From an uncultured bacterium (GTDB taxonomy: Bacteria; Cyanobacteriota; Vampirovibrionia; Gastranaerophilales; Gastranaerophilaceae), in the NCBI GenBank assembly GCA_902788575.1, contig CADAKY010000002.1, positions 1-64,000 of the forward strand: a stretch of DNA of 64,000 nucleotides, read 5' to 3'. Below the pieces are notes generated by a model that made no database searches, had not been told where the DNA came from, and saw only the letters and a program-made list of their open reading frames with translations. The translations under genes and the position numbers were made by a program. This document shows, piece by piece, positions 9,178 through 20,992 of this stretch. How positions within the stretch are numbered: position 1 is the first letter of the stretch; every line of letters starts with the position of its first letter.

Positions 9178-10263
9178 TTATTTAGTCTTTAACTGTTTAT
9201 CTGCCTTTTTTGCACGCTTTTTTGCTGCTTTCTTTGCAGCTTTCTTTAATCGTTTCTGTTCTGCCTGAATCCTTTTACACTCTTCTATTATTTCTTTGTA
9301 ATCTCTCGGATGAGCATAATTTTGATCTTTTGTATTTATAGTTTTGTAATTTTCTTCTTTAAACTGAATTTCCTCAGTTTTCACTTTTTCATTTTCTTTC
9401 TTAATCTCCGGAGCTTTTTCTTCTTTTGTTACTTCCGGTTCAATTATTTCTTCTTTGACTACTTCTTTTTTATTGTTTACATTTTTTTCGTTTTCATCAC
9501 TTTTTGCGACCGGTTTTACATCAACAGTTTCTTCTTTTACCGGTTCTTTTATTTCGTTCTCAGATTTTTGGTTGTTTACTTCATTATTTTGGAGTTCTTC
9601 AGTATTTAACTCTTCTTTTACCTCTTTTTTTACTTCATCAGGTTTTTGAGCAGGTTCTTCATTTACCCCTTCATTTACCCCTTCTTTTACCCCTTTGATA
9701 CGGCACTTGTCAATGTCTTCTGTTATAACAACAGGAACAGAGGCTTTTTCAATTTGCTTAAGAATTTTTTTTCTTGTTTTGGTGAACTCTCTTTTAACCT
9801 CTTCTGCTTCAAATTCATTTTTTACAACATATCTTTTTGCATATTGAATCGCAACAGAACCGCATTTATCTGATTTTGTATATTTAAAAGCATTAAACTC
9901 CATAATCACAAGGTTGCGCTTATTTTCAATAACTATAAAATCAATAATTCCGATATTTTTATCTTCATCAAAAGAAATTGAACTCGGGCAATTTGTACTG
10001 CTCAAAAACTTTCTGAATTCTATAATCTGATCTATTGGTGAATACGCATTCGGGAAATGATGAACACCGACCATTTCTGACCAAAGATTGTAAGTTTCTC
10101 CGGGTTTGTAATACTCATTAATATATCCGCCTAATTCCGGATTTTTTGCACTATATAATAAATTATACTTAACTCCGTTAAATTTAAAAGTTGTATTGCT
10201 TTTTGCAAAAACAGGCGTAATACCGATTATCAGTATCGCTAAAAATGTTAATATCTTTTTCAT
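9178..10263 (-). CDS. Secreted protein with charged repeat tail
   Basis: Function not recognised. The 361 residues begin with a signal peptide (MKKILTFLAILIIGITPVFA), then a compact domain to about residue 165 with two widely spaced cysteines. From about 185 to 310 it is a Glu/Lys/Val/Asn-rich low-complexity linker, and it ends in a strongly basic Lys/Ala-rich tail. A short degenerate repeat (KGVKEGVNEGVNE) comes from 12-bp DNA repeats at about 9659-9700. The layout suggests an envelope protein with a flexible linker and a polyanion- or wall-binding tail; that is inference. GGGAGA precedes the ATG. Confidence 0.75.
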   Translation of the reverse strand: MKKILTFLAILIIGITPVFAKSNTTFKFNGVKYNLLYSAKNPELGGYINEYYKPGETYNLWSEMVGVHHFPNAYSPIDQIIEFRKFLSSTNCPSSISFDEDKNIGIIDFIVIENKRNLVIMEFNAFKYTKSDKCGSVAIQYAKRYVVKNEFEAEEVKREFTKTRKKILKQIEKASVPVVITEDIDKCRIKGVKEGVNEGVNEEPAQKPDEVKKEVKEELNTEELQNNEVNNQKSENEIKEPVKEETVDVKPVAKSDENEKNVNNKKEVVKEEIIEPEVTKEEKAPEIKKENEKVKTEEIQFKEENYKTINTKDQNYAHPRDYKEIIEECKRIQAEQKRLKKAAKKAAKKRAKKADKQLKTK

Positions 10264-10302
10264 ACGTATTCTCCCTTAATAAAGAGAATACCACATACAA
10301 AT

Positions 10303-10521
10303 CTAACTTACAAATGCGCGCGCAATCATTTCAGCAGGGTCAGCTATTGCTGTCGAATATTCGTTAAATTCATTATCCGGCGCAAAATATTTACGCATAG
10401 CCATGCGGTTTGTTATTTTTTCATAGCAAACAAACGAGTCCACATTATCCTTCAAATATCCCGCAAAAATCCTTTGTTTGTGGGACAGTTGATAGTCCTT
10501 TAAATTTTTGACGATATACAT
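10303..10521 (-). CDS. Small unknown protein, probably leaderless
   Basis: A 72-residue soluble protein with no recognised domain; the first half is rich in Lys, Tyr and aromatic residues. TATAAT lies only eight bases before the ATG and no good ribosome binding site is present, consistent with a leaderless transcript. A CTTAACATAA / TTTAACAATA pair spaced 10 bp apart lies upstream, like the boxes seen at other unknown genes here. It lies 39 bases before the secreted-protein gene on the same strand. Confidence 0.6.
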   Translation of the reverse strand: MYIVKNLKDYQLSHKQRIFAGYLKDNVDSFVCYEKITNRMAMRKYFAPDNEFNEYSTAIADPAEMIARAFVS

Positions 10522-10529
10522 ATACCTAT

Positions 10530-10580
10530 ATTATATATCGTTTTTACATAAAAGTGTACATATTGTTAAATTATGTTAAG
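10530..10580 (-). promoter_or_regulatory. Promoter with tandem TTAAC boxes
   Basis: Minus strand: CTTAACATAA and TTTAACAATA (10560-10580), then TACACT, 17 bases, TATAAT (10530-10535). The boxes match the shared upstream pair, but the core differs from the GGCAATTTTT type. Confidence 0.4.
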
Positions 10581-10593
10581 AGTTACGTTTATA

Positions 10594-10884
10594 TTAAGAA
10601 TTGGTATCAAACGTATTCTCTTGATTTTTTATATTTTGACGTATTTCGTCAGTCTTTGCCACTATAGATTCCATTTCTTGAATAAAATCTTTATAAACAA
10701 GATTTTTAAAATATCGAACAGTTACACTGTCATCATAAGCTTCTTTTTTAAATCTATCAAAGATTAATCCTTCTAATTGACTGAGTTCTTCCTTATTTCC
10801 GTCTAGCCCTTTTACATATTCAAGTTTTTTAGTAGCAATGTGATTCATTTTTTGATAGTTGTTTGTTTTTACTTTGATTCCCAT
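10594..10884 (-). CDS. Small unknown helical protein
   Basis: A 96-residue, highly charged, probably all-helical protein without signal peptide, membrane segment or recognised domain. AAAGGAA precedes the ATG. Its interest lies in its promoter, which has the GGCAATTTTT/TATATATA design shared with other unknown genes in the window, so it is probably co-regulated with them. Confidence 0.6.
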   Translation of the reverse strand: MGIKVKTNNYQKMNHIATKKLEYVKGLDGNKEELSQLEGLIFDRFKKEAYDDSVTVRYFKNLVYKDFIQEMESIVAKTDEIRQNIKNQENTFDTNS

Positions 10885-10908
10885 TCTCGTGTTCCTTTAT
10901 ATTATGTT

Positions 10909-10977
10909 CCTGTATATATAAAGTATTTTCAGAGCCAAAAATTGCTTTTTTTATTAAGTTTTATTAATCCGGTTACA
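10909..10977 (-). promoter_or_regulatory. Shared-design promoter
   Basis: Minus strand: a degenerate TGTAAC box pair (to 10977), AGCAATTTTT (10937-10946), 12-base spacer (10925-10936), then ACTTTATATATATA (about 10911-10924). The rest of the 304-base gap before typA holds only the typA promoter. Confidence 0.6.
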
Positions 10978-11116
10978 AAAAAGAGGGTGACTAAAAATTT
11001 TTGGAGGACATATTAAAAAATAATAAAATGGAAGCTTTGTTTTGAAAATATAATTCGAGCAATGTATTAGGCTTGTATTATAAATAGCGGATTTAACATT
11101 TTGGTAATTCTTTTTC

Positions 11117-11144
11117 TTGTAATTTCAAATTTATCCGATACAAT
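11117..11144 (+). promoter_or_regulatory. Sigma-70 promoter of typA
   Basis: TTGTAA (11117-11122), 16-base spacer, TACAAT (11139-11144). The leader is about 40 bases, with CAGGGA before the ATG. Confidence 0.55.
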
Positions 11145-11188
11145 ATAAGTGTAAGATTCACACTAGATAAAATTACAGGGATTAAACA

Positions 11189-12979
11189 ATGGCTAAAAAT
11201 ATAAGAAATATCGCAATTATTGCACACGTAGACCACGGAAAAACAACGCTTGTAGATTGTATGCTCAAGCAAAGCGGAGTTTTCAGAGAAGGACAACAGG
11301 TTCAGGAAAGAGTTTTGGATAGTAACGACCTTGAAAGAGAAAGAGGCATTACAATTCTTTCCAAGAACATTTCAATAAATTACAAAGGTACAAAGATTAA
11401 CGTTGTAGATACCCCCGGACACGCAGACTTCGGCGGAGAAGTTGAACGTGTATTAGGTATGGTAGATGGAGCTCTCCTTATTGTTGATGCAGCGGAAGGT
11501 CCTATGCCTCAGACAAGATTTGTTCTTTCTAAAGCATTAGAATTGGGAATAAAAATTATTGTTGTTATAAACAAAATCGACAAACCAGCAGCAGACCCTG
11601 ACGGAACATTGGATAAAGTATTCGATTTGTTTACAGAGCTAACTGACAGAGAAGATTTGATTGATTTTCCATACATATACGCAAGCAGTTTGAACGGATT
11701 TGCGATTAAGAACCTTGATGATGAAAAACGTGATATGGTTCCGCTCTTGGATTGCATTTTGGCTAACATTCAGGAGCCGGAAGGTGATGTAGAAAAGCCT
11801 TTCCAATTCAGGGCAACAACTCTTGACTACAACGAATACGTAGGAAGAATCGTTATCGGAAGAGTTGTAAACGGTGTTGTGCATTCACAAGATCAGGTTG
11901 CGTGGATTAACGCTGACGGTAACGTAACAAAGGGAAAAATTACAAAATTATTCGGGTTTAAAGACCTTGGAAGAGTTGAAATAGATTCTGCTCCTGCAGG
12001 TGATATTGTTGGTATTGCAGGATTTTCTGATATTCATATCGGAGAAACTCTCTGTGACCCTGCAAATATTAACCCGCTTCCGCTAATCAAAGTTGATGAA
12101 CCTACTTTGCAAATGAATTTCTCAGTAAATGACAGCCCGTTTGCAGGTCAGGAAGGAAAGTTTGTAACATCAAGACAATTAAGAAAAAGATTATATGATG
12201 AACTTGAAAAGAATGTAAGCTTGAGAGTCGAAGATACTGATTCAACCGATTGTTTCAAGGTTTCCGGAAGAGGCGAACTGCACCTCGGGATTTTGATTGA
12301 AACAATGAGAAGAGAAGGTTATGAATTTCAAGTATCAAAACCGGAAGTTATTTATAAAACAGTAAACGGTGAACAATATGAACCGTTTGAAGATTTGCTT
12401 GTAGATGTTCCGGAAGAATATGCAGGTTCTTGTATAGACAGACTTTCAGGCAGAAAAGCCAATATGAAATCAATGAATAATGCTAACGGAAGAACTAATA
12501 TGAAATTTTCTATTCCGGCGCGCGGTCTTATCGGATTCCGCAGTGAATTTATTCGTATGACACGCGGTGAAGGTATTATGTATCATACATTTGACGAATA
12601 TAAACCTTATGCAGGCGACATTCCGAAACAAAGAAGCGGTTCTATTTTGGCTCACGAACAAGGTGAAGCTATTCCTTACGCTTTGGCACAATTTGAAGAC
12701 AGAGGTGTATTTTTCGTAACTCCGCATACAAAAGTTTACCGCGGAATGATAATCGGAGAAGGTAATAAAGCTCAGGATATCGTTGTAAATATTTGTAAGA
12801 CTAAAAAACTTACCAATATGAGAAGTGCAACGGCTGATGTTATGGTAACTTTGCAGGGACACAAAGAGCTTACGCTTGAAGAATGCCTTGAATATATTTC
12901 AGATGATGAACTTGTTGAAGTTACACCTGAAAATATCAGAATGAGAAAACAAAACCTTGTTAAATTCGGAAGCATTTAA
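11189..12979 (+). CDS. typA: Ribosome-associated GTPase TypA/BipA
   Basis: Translational GTPase that binds 70S ribosomes and aids large-subunit assembly and stress adaptation. The 596-residue protein has all GTPase motifs: AHVDHGKTT (P-loop, about 11-19), ERERGITI (switch I), DTPGHADFG (G3) and NKIDKP (G4). Family-specific stretches [19 protein letters not shown] and [12 protein letters not shown] follow in the C-terminal half. It is a single gene with its own promoter. Confidence 0.96.
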   Translation: MAKNIRNIAIIAHVDHGKTTLVDCMLKQSGVFREGQQVQERVLDSNDLERERGITILSKNISINYKGTKINVVDTPGHADFGGEVERVLGMVDGALLIVDAAEGPMPQTRFVLSKALELGIKIIVVINKIDKPAADPDGTLDKVFDLFTELTDREDLIDFPYIYASSLNGFAIKNLDDEKRDMVPLLDCILANIQEPEGDVEKPFQFRATTLDYNEYVGRIVIGRVVNGVVHSQDQVAWINADGNVTKGKITKLFGFKDLGRVEIDSAPAGDIVGIAGFSDIHIGETLCDPANINPLPLIKVDEPTLQMNFSVNDSPFAGQEGKFVTSRQLRKRLYDELEKNVSLRVEDTDSTDCFKVSGRGELHLGILIETMRREGYEFQVSKPEVIYKTVNGEQYEPFEDLLVDVPEEYAGSCIDRLSGRKANMKSMNNANGRTNMKFSIPARGLIGFRSEFIRMTRGEGIMYHTFDEYKPYAGDIPKQRSGSILAHEQGEAIPYALAQFEDRGVFFVTPHTKVYRGMIIGEGNKAQDIVVNICKTKKLTNMRSATADVMVTLQGHKELTLEECLEYISDDELVEVTPENIRMRKQNLVKFGSI

Positions 12980-12985
12980 TTTTGA

Positions 12986-13042
12986 CTTAATCTTTCTTAA
13001 CAAACGCGCAATTTTATTGCTGGATCTGTTTTTATATATACA
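12986..13042 (+). promoter_or_regulatory. Shared-design promoter, boxes one turn closer
   Basis: CTTAATCTTT and CTTAACAAAC (12986-13005) abut GCGCAATTTTA (13006-13016); a 12-base spacer leads to TTTTTATATATACA (13029-13042). Compared with the copy at 44808-44876 the box pair is 11 bp nearer, about one helical turn. Confidence 0.5.
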
Positions 13043-13070
13043 AGTGTAGTAAATATCGTGTGGTTAAATT

Positions 13071-13982
13071 ATGACAACAGATGTAAGACTTATAAGCGTT
13101 TCCAATGTAACTTACGTACAAAAAGATAACAAAAAAGTCAGAAGTACCGGAGGTTCTATCGGTGCGGCATCGGTTGGATTGACATTACCAGTTATAATAA
13201 GTCCGGCAACGGATTTAGCATTTAGTAAATTTAAAAAAATAGCGAATGTTTCGGATGATAAAGTAGAGATTTTGCATAGAGCTGCAGAAGAGGCTTTAGT
13301 GAATGCTAATTTGCATTCAAAAGATATAAAAATAAACTATGTTCCGGAAATACTCAAACCAACACCGGAAGATAGGTTATTTTCAACAATAAATCCTGTA
13401 TTAGCGGCAAAGCTTGGTAATAATGCTTATGCAGTTCCAAAAGACGGTAAATTCTTCAATTTACAGACATTAAGTTTGGAAAATATAGAAAAAGGTGTTT
13501 ATGTACCGGAGAAGAAATTGGCAACAAGTCCATTTCATGAACTTGGTCACCAAATGAATTATCATTTTTCAAAAATCGGCAAATGTTTGCAGTATATGAG
13601 AGGCGTTTCTATGATACTGCCGTTATCAATAATGTTATACGGAGCATTTTCTCAAAAGAGTGAACCGGATGAAGATGGAAATCTTTCAAAAATCGGAAAA
13701 GTTAATAATTTTGTAAGAAATCATGCAGGTTTGTTATCGTTTTTATCATTCGCTCCAATTCTTTTGGAAGAAGGTATGGCATCAATTAAGGGTCAAAAAC
13801 TTGCAAACAAAGTTCTGTCCGCAGATATGGCAAAACTTGTTAAAAAAAGTAATATAATGGCATATTTAACTTATGCTATTTCAGGTATTGCCGGCGGACT
13901 TGCGTCATGGGCTGCGGTAAAAGTTAAAGACAGAGCTATAGAAAAGAAAAAACAAAAACTGGAACAAGGTATAATTGCATAG
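13071..13982 (+). CDS. Membrane protein with HELGH zinc-protease motif
   Basis: No family recognised. The 303-residue protein carries FHELGHQMN (about 159-167), an HExxH-type zinc site as in metalloproteases, followed by hydrophobic segments at about 182-197 and 217-232 and one near 265-285, and a basic C-terminal tail. There is no classical signal peptide. A membrane-embedded or membrane-facing zinc protease is the best guess, but the third ligand is not obvious and activity is unproven. It ends at a strong bidirectional terminator. Its promoter has the design shared by several unknown genes here. Confidence 0.65.
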   Translation: MTTDVRLISVSNVTYVQKDNKKVRSTGGSIGAASVGLTLPVIISPATDLAFSKFKKIANVSDDKVEILHRAAEEALVNANLHSKDIKINYVPEILKPTPEDRLFSTINPVLAAKLGNNAYAVPKDGKFFNLQTLSLENIEKGVYVPEKKLATSPFHELGHQMNYHFSKIGKCLQYMRGVSMILPLSIMLYGAFSQKSEPDEDGNLSKIGKVNNFVRNHAGLLSFLSFAPILLEEGMASIKGQKLANKVLSADMAKLVKKSNIMAYLTYAISGIAGGLASWAAVKVKDRAIEKKKQKLEQGIIA

Positions 13983-13987
13983 ATGTG

Positions 13988-14031
13988 AAAAAAGTACGGC
14001 TGGCAAATTTATTTGCCAGCCGTACTTTTTT
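13988..14031. terminator. Bidirectional terminator
   Basis: A perfect inverted repeat with arms containing GTACGGCTGGCAAAT flanked by A6 on the left and T6 on the right. It sits between the convergent genes at 13071-13982 and 14041-15363 and can stop transcription from both sides. Confidence 0.85.
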
Positions 14032-14040
14032 ATTTAAAGT

Positions 14041-15363
14041 TTAAAGATATTTTACTTTCATATAGATTGTGCAAATCAAAAGCGAAACTCCGACTACACA
14101 AATACCGTATTTGAGGAATCTCATAAATGAAATCGGATGTCCTTCTCTTGCAGCGTTTTCCGATACGATTACGTTTGCTGCTGCGCCGATAATTGTCAAG
14201 TTCCCGCCGAGACAAGCCCCAAGTGATAAACACCACCAGAGCGGAAAGGCATATTCTGCGCCTTTTGCCTGTTCTATTACTGCAATCATAGGTGCCATAG
14301 TTGCTGTATAAGGAATGTTATCAATTACACCTGAAATTATTCCTGATGCCCAAAGAATAAGCATTGATGCAGCTTCCTGTGAACCTTGTGTTACGCGGAG
14401 AATCCATTCTGCCATAAGTTTTATACCTCCGGATGCTTCAACTCCGCCGATTATAATAAATAAACCTATGAAGAAAAATATAGTATTCCATTCAACATCT
14501 TTCAAAATATCTGTCGGTTTTTCGAAGAGTAAAAGTACACTCGCGCCGAGCATTGCGGCTACACAAGTTTCGATATGGGTTATATCGTGTGTTACAAAAC
14601 CTAAAATTACCAACCCCAAAACCAGCATTGAACGAATCATTAAATTTTTGTCAGTTATAGTGTTTGAGTTATCAATATTGGCTACTTCCTGCATTTTTTC
14701 AGGGTCAGCATGAAGTTTTTTTCTGAACACAAGTGCTAACACTGTTATAACAACAAGTAAAATAATTGCAACCACATCCGTAAGATTCCAGATGAAATCC
14801 ATAAAAGAGAATCCTGCGGCGCTTCCGATAATAATATTCGGGGGGTCTCCGATAAGAGTTGCCGTTCCGCCGATATTGGAAGCAAAAACTTCTGTCAAAA
14901 GGAACGGAAGCGGGTCAATGTCAAGTTTTCTTGCTATAGCAAAAGTTATCGGCAGAATTAATATTACCGTTGTTACGTTATCCAAAAATGCGCTTGTTAC
15001 TGCTGTGAATAATCCCAAAGCAACAAGAACTTTTATCGGATGTCCTTTTGTAAGTTTTAAAAGCTCGTTTGCAATATAAGTAAATACACCGCTCCTTGTT
15101 GAAATATTAACAATAATCATCATTGATACAAGTAAAAATATTACGTTAAAATCAACAAAGTTAATAAAATAGTGAGGATTTAAAACCTCTCCGTCCATTT
15201 TAATCTGGCTTACTAAGCCTAATAAAATTGTAATACCTGCTCCTAAAAGTGCAATTGTCACTTTCGGAATTTTTTCAGTCGCAATGAAGATATAGGCTAA
15301 GATTAGTAATCCCGCCGAAATCATAACATTATGCGCTGATACAAAAGAATGTATCATTTCCAT
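14041..15363 (-). CDS. ArsB/NhaD-type ion permease
   Basis: A 440-residue polytopic membrane protein of the ion transporter superfamily that includes ArsB, NhaD and SLC13 carriers; about 11-12 hydrophobic segments are visible. The repeated signature GGTATLIGDPPNIIIG (first half) and GGNLTIIGAAANVIV (second half) is typical of this group. The substrate (arsenite, Na+/H+ or an organic anion) cannot be told from sequence alone. The ATG at 15363 is preferred over a TTG 18 bases upstream because GAGGAGA lies seven bases before it and would be inside the coding region otherwise. Confidence 0.85.
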   Translation of the reverse strand: MEMIHSFVSAHNVMISAGLLILAYIFIATEKIPKVTIALLGAGITILLGLVSQIKMDGEVLNPHYFINFVDFNVIFLLVSMMIIVNISTRSGVFTYIANELLKLTKGHPIKVLVALGLFTAVTSAFLDNVTTVILILPITFAIARKLDIDPLPFLLTEVFASNIGGTATLIGDPPNIIIGSAAGFSFMDFIWNLTDVVAIILLVVITVLALVFRKKLHADPEKMQEVANIDNSNTITDKNLMIRSMLVLGLVILGFVTHDITHIETCVAAMLGASVLLLFEKPTDILKDVEWNTIFFFIGLFIIIGGVEASGGIKLMAEWILRVTQGSQEAASMLILWASGIISGVIDNIPYTATMAPMIAVIEQAKGAEYAFPLWWCLSLGACLGGNLTIIGAAANVIVSENAAREGHPISFMRFLKYGICVVGVSLLICTIYMKVKYL

Positions 15364-15473
15364 ATTTATGTCTCCTCTCAAAATTATATAAAGTACTTAT
15401 ATTAATTTTACCATAAATAAAGATGTTTTTTCTTAAGTAACTCAAATTACCTCTCCAAGGGGGAAGGCAGAAA

Positions 15474-15521
15474 ATCAATTTGTGCCTTAAGGCGAAAATT
15501 AGATTTTCGGATGGGGGCTGA
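15474..15521. repeat. Intergenic hairpin element
   Basis: Arms GAAAATCAATTT and AAATTAGATTTTC pair with a single bulge around a loop holding the palindrome GCCTTAAGGC. It resembles small palindromic repeats scattered between genes, but only one copy is seen here. The rest of the 338-base gap (15364-15701) holds the sigma-28 promoter at 15590-15645. Confidence 0.4.
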
Positions 15522-15589
15522 ATAATTTCCCGACACAGAAATGCACAGCTTTTATCACAATCTGATATTACAAATTAAAAATTCATGTA

Positions 15590-15645
15590 ACGAAATGTAA
15601 CAATTTTCCACAAAAGTCTAAAGTTTTTGAAACAACTGACCGTAA
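15590..15645 (+). promoter_or_regulatory. Sigma-28 promoter with tandem TGTAAC boxes
   Basis: TAAAGTTT (15619-15626), 11-base spacer, GACCGTAA (15638-15645) fits the flagellar sigma-28 consensus TAAAGTTT-N11-GCCGATAA. Upstream, TGTAACGAAA and TGTAACAATT are spaced 10 bp apart. A nearly identical layout precedes the gene at 19731. Confidence 0.75.
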
Positions 15646-15698
15646 TACATGGTGTAAGATTATGGGCAATTTATATATTTATTAAAATAAAGGAGTAA

Positions 15699-19565
<3,867 letters not shown>

Positions 19566-19587
19566 AAGTACAAAGTTCTGAATATTC

Positions 19588-19635
19588 AAAAAGATGCGGT
19601 AAAGTAACAATAAATCTTTTCCGCATCTTTTTTTT
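19588..19635 (+). terminator. Terminator of the giant repeat gene
   Basis: Arms AAAAAGATGCGG and CCGCATCTTTTT (19588-19599 and 19621-19632) enclose a 21-base loop and are followed by more T. Confidence 0.75.
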
Positions 19636-19642
19636 AAATTTA

Positions 19643-19702
19643 TGTAACAAAATGTAACAATTTTAAGAAAAATCCTAAAGTTTTTTTAAAATATGCCGAT
19701 AT
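19643..19702 (+). promoter_or_regulatory. Sigma-28 promoter with tandem TGTAAC boxes
   Basis: TAAAGTTT (19676-19683), 11-base spacer, GCCGATAT (19695-19702) is an almost perfect sigma-28 promoter. TGTAACAAAA and TGTAACAATT (about 19643-19663) are spaced 10 bp apart and end about 11 bp before CTAAAG, as at 15590-15645. Confidence 0.85.
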
Positions 19703-19730
19703 ATATAATACAAGCAAAGGGACAAAGGAT

Positions 19731-20144
19731 ATGGCAGAATCATTTAATTTAAATAATTTCTTAAATACCTACAAAACCCAGACTTATGACCCGACAAAGC
19801 TTCATGCAAATGCTCAGGCTAATATGGAGGCTGCCGAACTTCAAAAGGCAGAAGAAGCGGTTAAGGGTAACGGTTTTTTGTCTTTAACTCTTTCTGAAAA
19901 ACTAGCAGAACTCGGTATTGGTGAAAGAGTAATGCAGCAGGTTGCGGATACTGCAGTAGGAATGTTTGCGGATGTTATTAATCCGCTGACTGAATATCTT
20001 GATAAGTATGAAAACATTTTTGATCAAAATGTTTACAACGCAGAAATTCAAAGTTATGCAAAACAAATGTTCTTTGCAGGTCAGGCAATGAAACAGGATG
20101 CGGCAGAAAAAACAACCGGACAGAAATTTGTCTATGATATGTAA
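19731..20144 (+). CDS. Unknown sigma-28-controlled helical protein
   Basis: A 137-residue, mostly helical, Ala/Gln-rich cytoplasmic protein with no signal peptide and no recognised domain. Its near-perfect sigma-28 promoter places it among late flagellar or chemotaxis genes, so a motility accessory role or a flagellar export substrate is plausible. AAAGGA precedes the ATG. It ends just before a bidirectional terminator and is not linked to other genes. Confidence 0.7.
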   Translation: MAESFNLNNFLNTYKTQTYDPTKLHANAQANMEAAELQKAEEAVKGNGFLSLTLSEKLAELGIGERVMQQVADTAVGMFADVINPLTEYLDKYENIFDQNVYNAEIQSYAKQMFFAGQAMKQDAAEKTTGQKFVYDM

Positions 20145-20167
20145 AAACTTCTTCTTTTCTCATGTAT

Positions 20168-20209
20168 AAAAGCAGGCGTTGCAAAAAATTTTTGCAACGC
20201 CTGCTTTTT
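20168..20209. terminator. Bidirectional terminator
   Basis: Inverted repeat with arms AAAAGCAGGCGTTGC and GCAACGCCTGCTTTT joined through A/T-rich bases that also pair. It ends both the 19731 gene and the rpmI-rplT operon. Confidence 0.85.
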
Positions 20210-20224
20210 GTTAGACCTATTAAA

Positions 20225-20575
20225 TTAAAGAGCTGCTTTTGCAGTTTCAACTACCATTGCAAATGCTTCTTTATCGTTTACAGCAAGGTCAGCAAGCATT
20301 TTTCTGTTTACAAGAATGTTTGCCTTTTTGCAGGCATTAACAAATCTTGAATAGCTCATGCCTTGTTCTCTTACTGCTGCATTGATTCTTACAATCCATA
20401 AACGACGCATATTGCGTTTTGTAGCACGTCTGTCTCTGTAAGCGTATTTAAGAGCCTTCATTACAGCAATGTTAGCAACCTTAAATATTCTGCTTCTTGC
20501 ACCTTTGAAACCTTTAGCAAGCTTCAATATTTTTTTGTGTCTGTTACGACATACATTTCCACGTCTTATTCTCAT
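20225..20575 (-). CDS. rplT: 50S ribosomal protein L20
   Basis: A 116-residue basic protein that nucleates 23S rRNA folding in the large subunit. Typical stretches are [40 protein letters not shown] and [15 protein letters not shown]. It follows rpmI by 12 bases. The usual upstream infC is not in this operon: the promoter lies directly before rpmI. Confidence 0.97.
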   Translation of the reverse strand: MRIRRGNVCRNRHKKILKLAKGFKGARSRIFKVANIAVMKALKYAYRDRRATKRNMRRLWIVRINAAVREQGMSYSRFVNACKKANILVNRKMLADLAVNDKEAFAMVVETAKAAL

Positions 20576-20587
20576 TTTTCAACACTC

Positions 20588-20797
20588 CTATCTTGCATAC
20601 TTCTTGTAAGGTAACTCTTTAGAAACCAAATTTTCGTGAGTTTCAGAGATTACTACATCACTGAAAATCTTACGTTTTCTGGATTCTGACTTGTGTTGAA
20701 GAAGGTGGCCGATACCTGCATGTCTTCTTGTGATTTTACCCGTTCCGGTAACTTTGTATCTTTTAGCTGCCGCACGGTGTGTTTTTAATTTTGGCAT
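20588..20797 (-). CDS. rpmI: 50S ribosomal protein L35
   Basis: A 69-residue basic large-subunit protein with the family start MPKLKTHRAAAKR. Two ATG codons lie six bases apart; the second (20797) is chosen because AAAGGAG sits six bases before it but directly abuts the first, and because the family begins MPK. It is first gene of the rpmI-rplT operon. Confidence 0.95.
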   Translation of the reverse strand: MPKLKTHRAAAKRYKVTGTGKITRRHAGIGHLLQHKSESRKRKIFSDVVISETHENLVSKELPYKKYAR

Positions 20798-20910
20798 TTT
20801 CATCTCCTTTGGTGTAAATAAATTAGTTGTATTAACAACGACCAGCCTATTTACGCCCCTTTTGTAATACTATTCCGAGCAAGGCATACCATGAGCACTA
20901 TACTTCGGCA
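20798..20910 (-). promoter_or_regulatory. Leader of rpmI-rplT
   Basis: The promoter at 20917-20945 predicts a leader of roughly 112 bases. It can form a stem CATGCC/GGTATG and a second hairpin GTTGT/ACAAC. Leaders of L35-L20 operons are often bound by L20 for feedback control; whether this one is cannot be told from sequence alone. Confidence 0.35.
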
Positions 20911-20916
20911 TGTTTG

Positions 20917-20945
20917 AGTGTAGTATAAAGGAATTTTTCTGTCAA
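20917..20945 (-). promoter_or_regulatory. Sigma-70 promoter of rpmI-rplT
   Basis: Minus-strand TTGACA (20940-20945), 17-base spacer, TACACT (20917-20922). Confidence 0.75.
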
Positions 20946-20992
20946 TAAGTTGGGGTTCTTTATTTATTATTTTGAGTTATAATATCTTTGCT

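Noticed and set aside
9310-9873. Several Phe/Ser-rich plus-strand open frames
   Set aside because: They lie opposite the Lys/Glu-rich linker of the 9178-10263 gene and have no start signals.
14069-15079. Plus-strand open frames opposite the permease
   Set aside because: Antisense to a clear transporter gene, without ribosome binding sites or protein-like composition.
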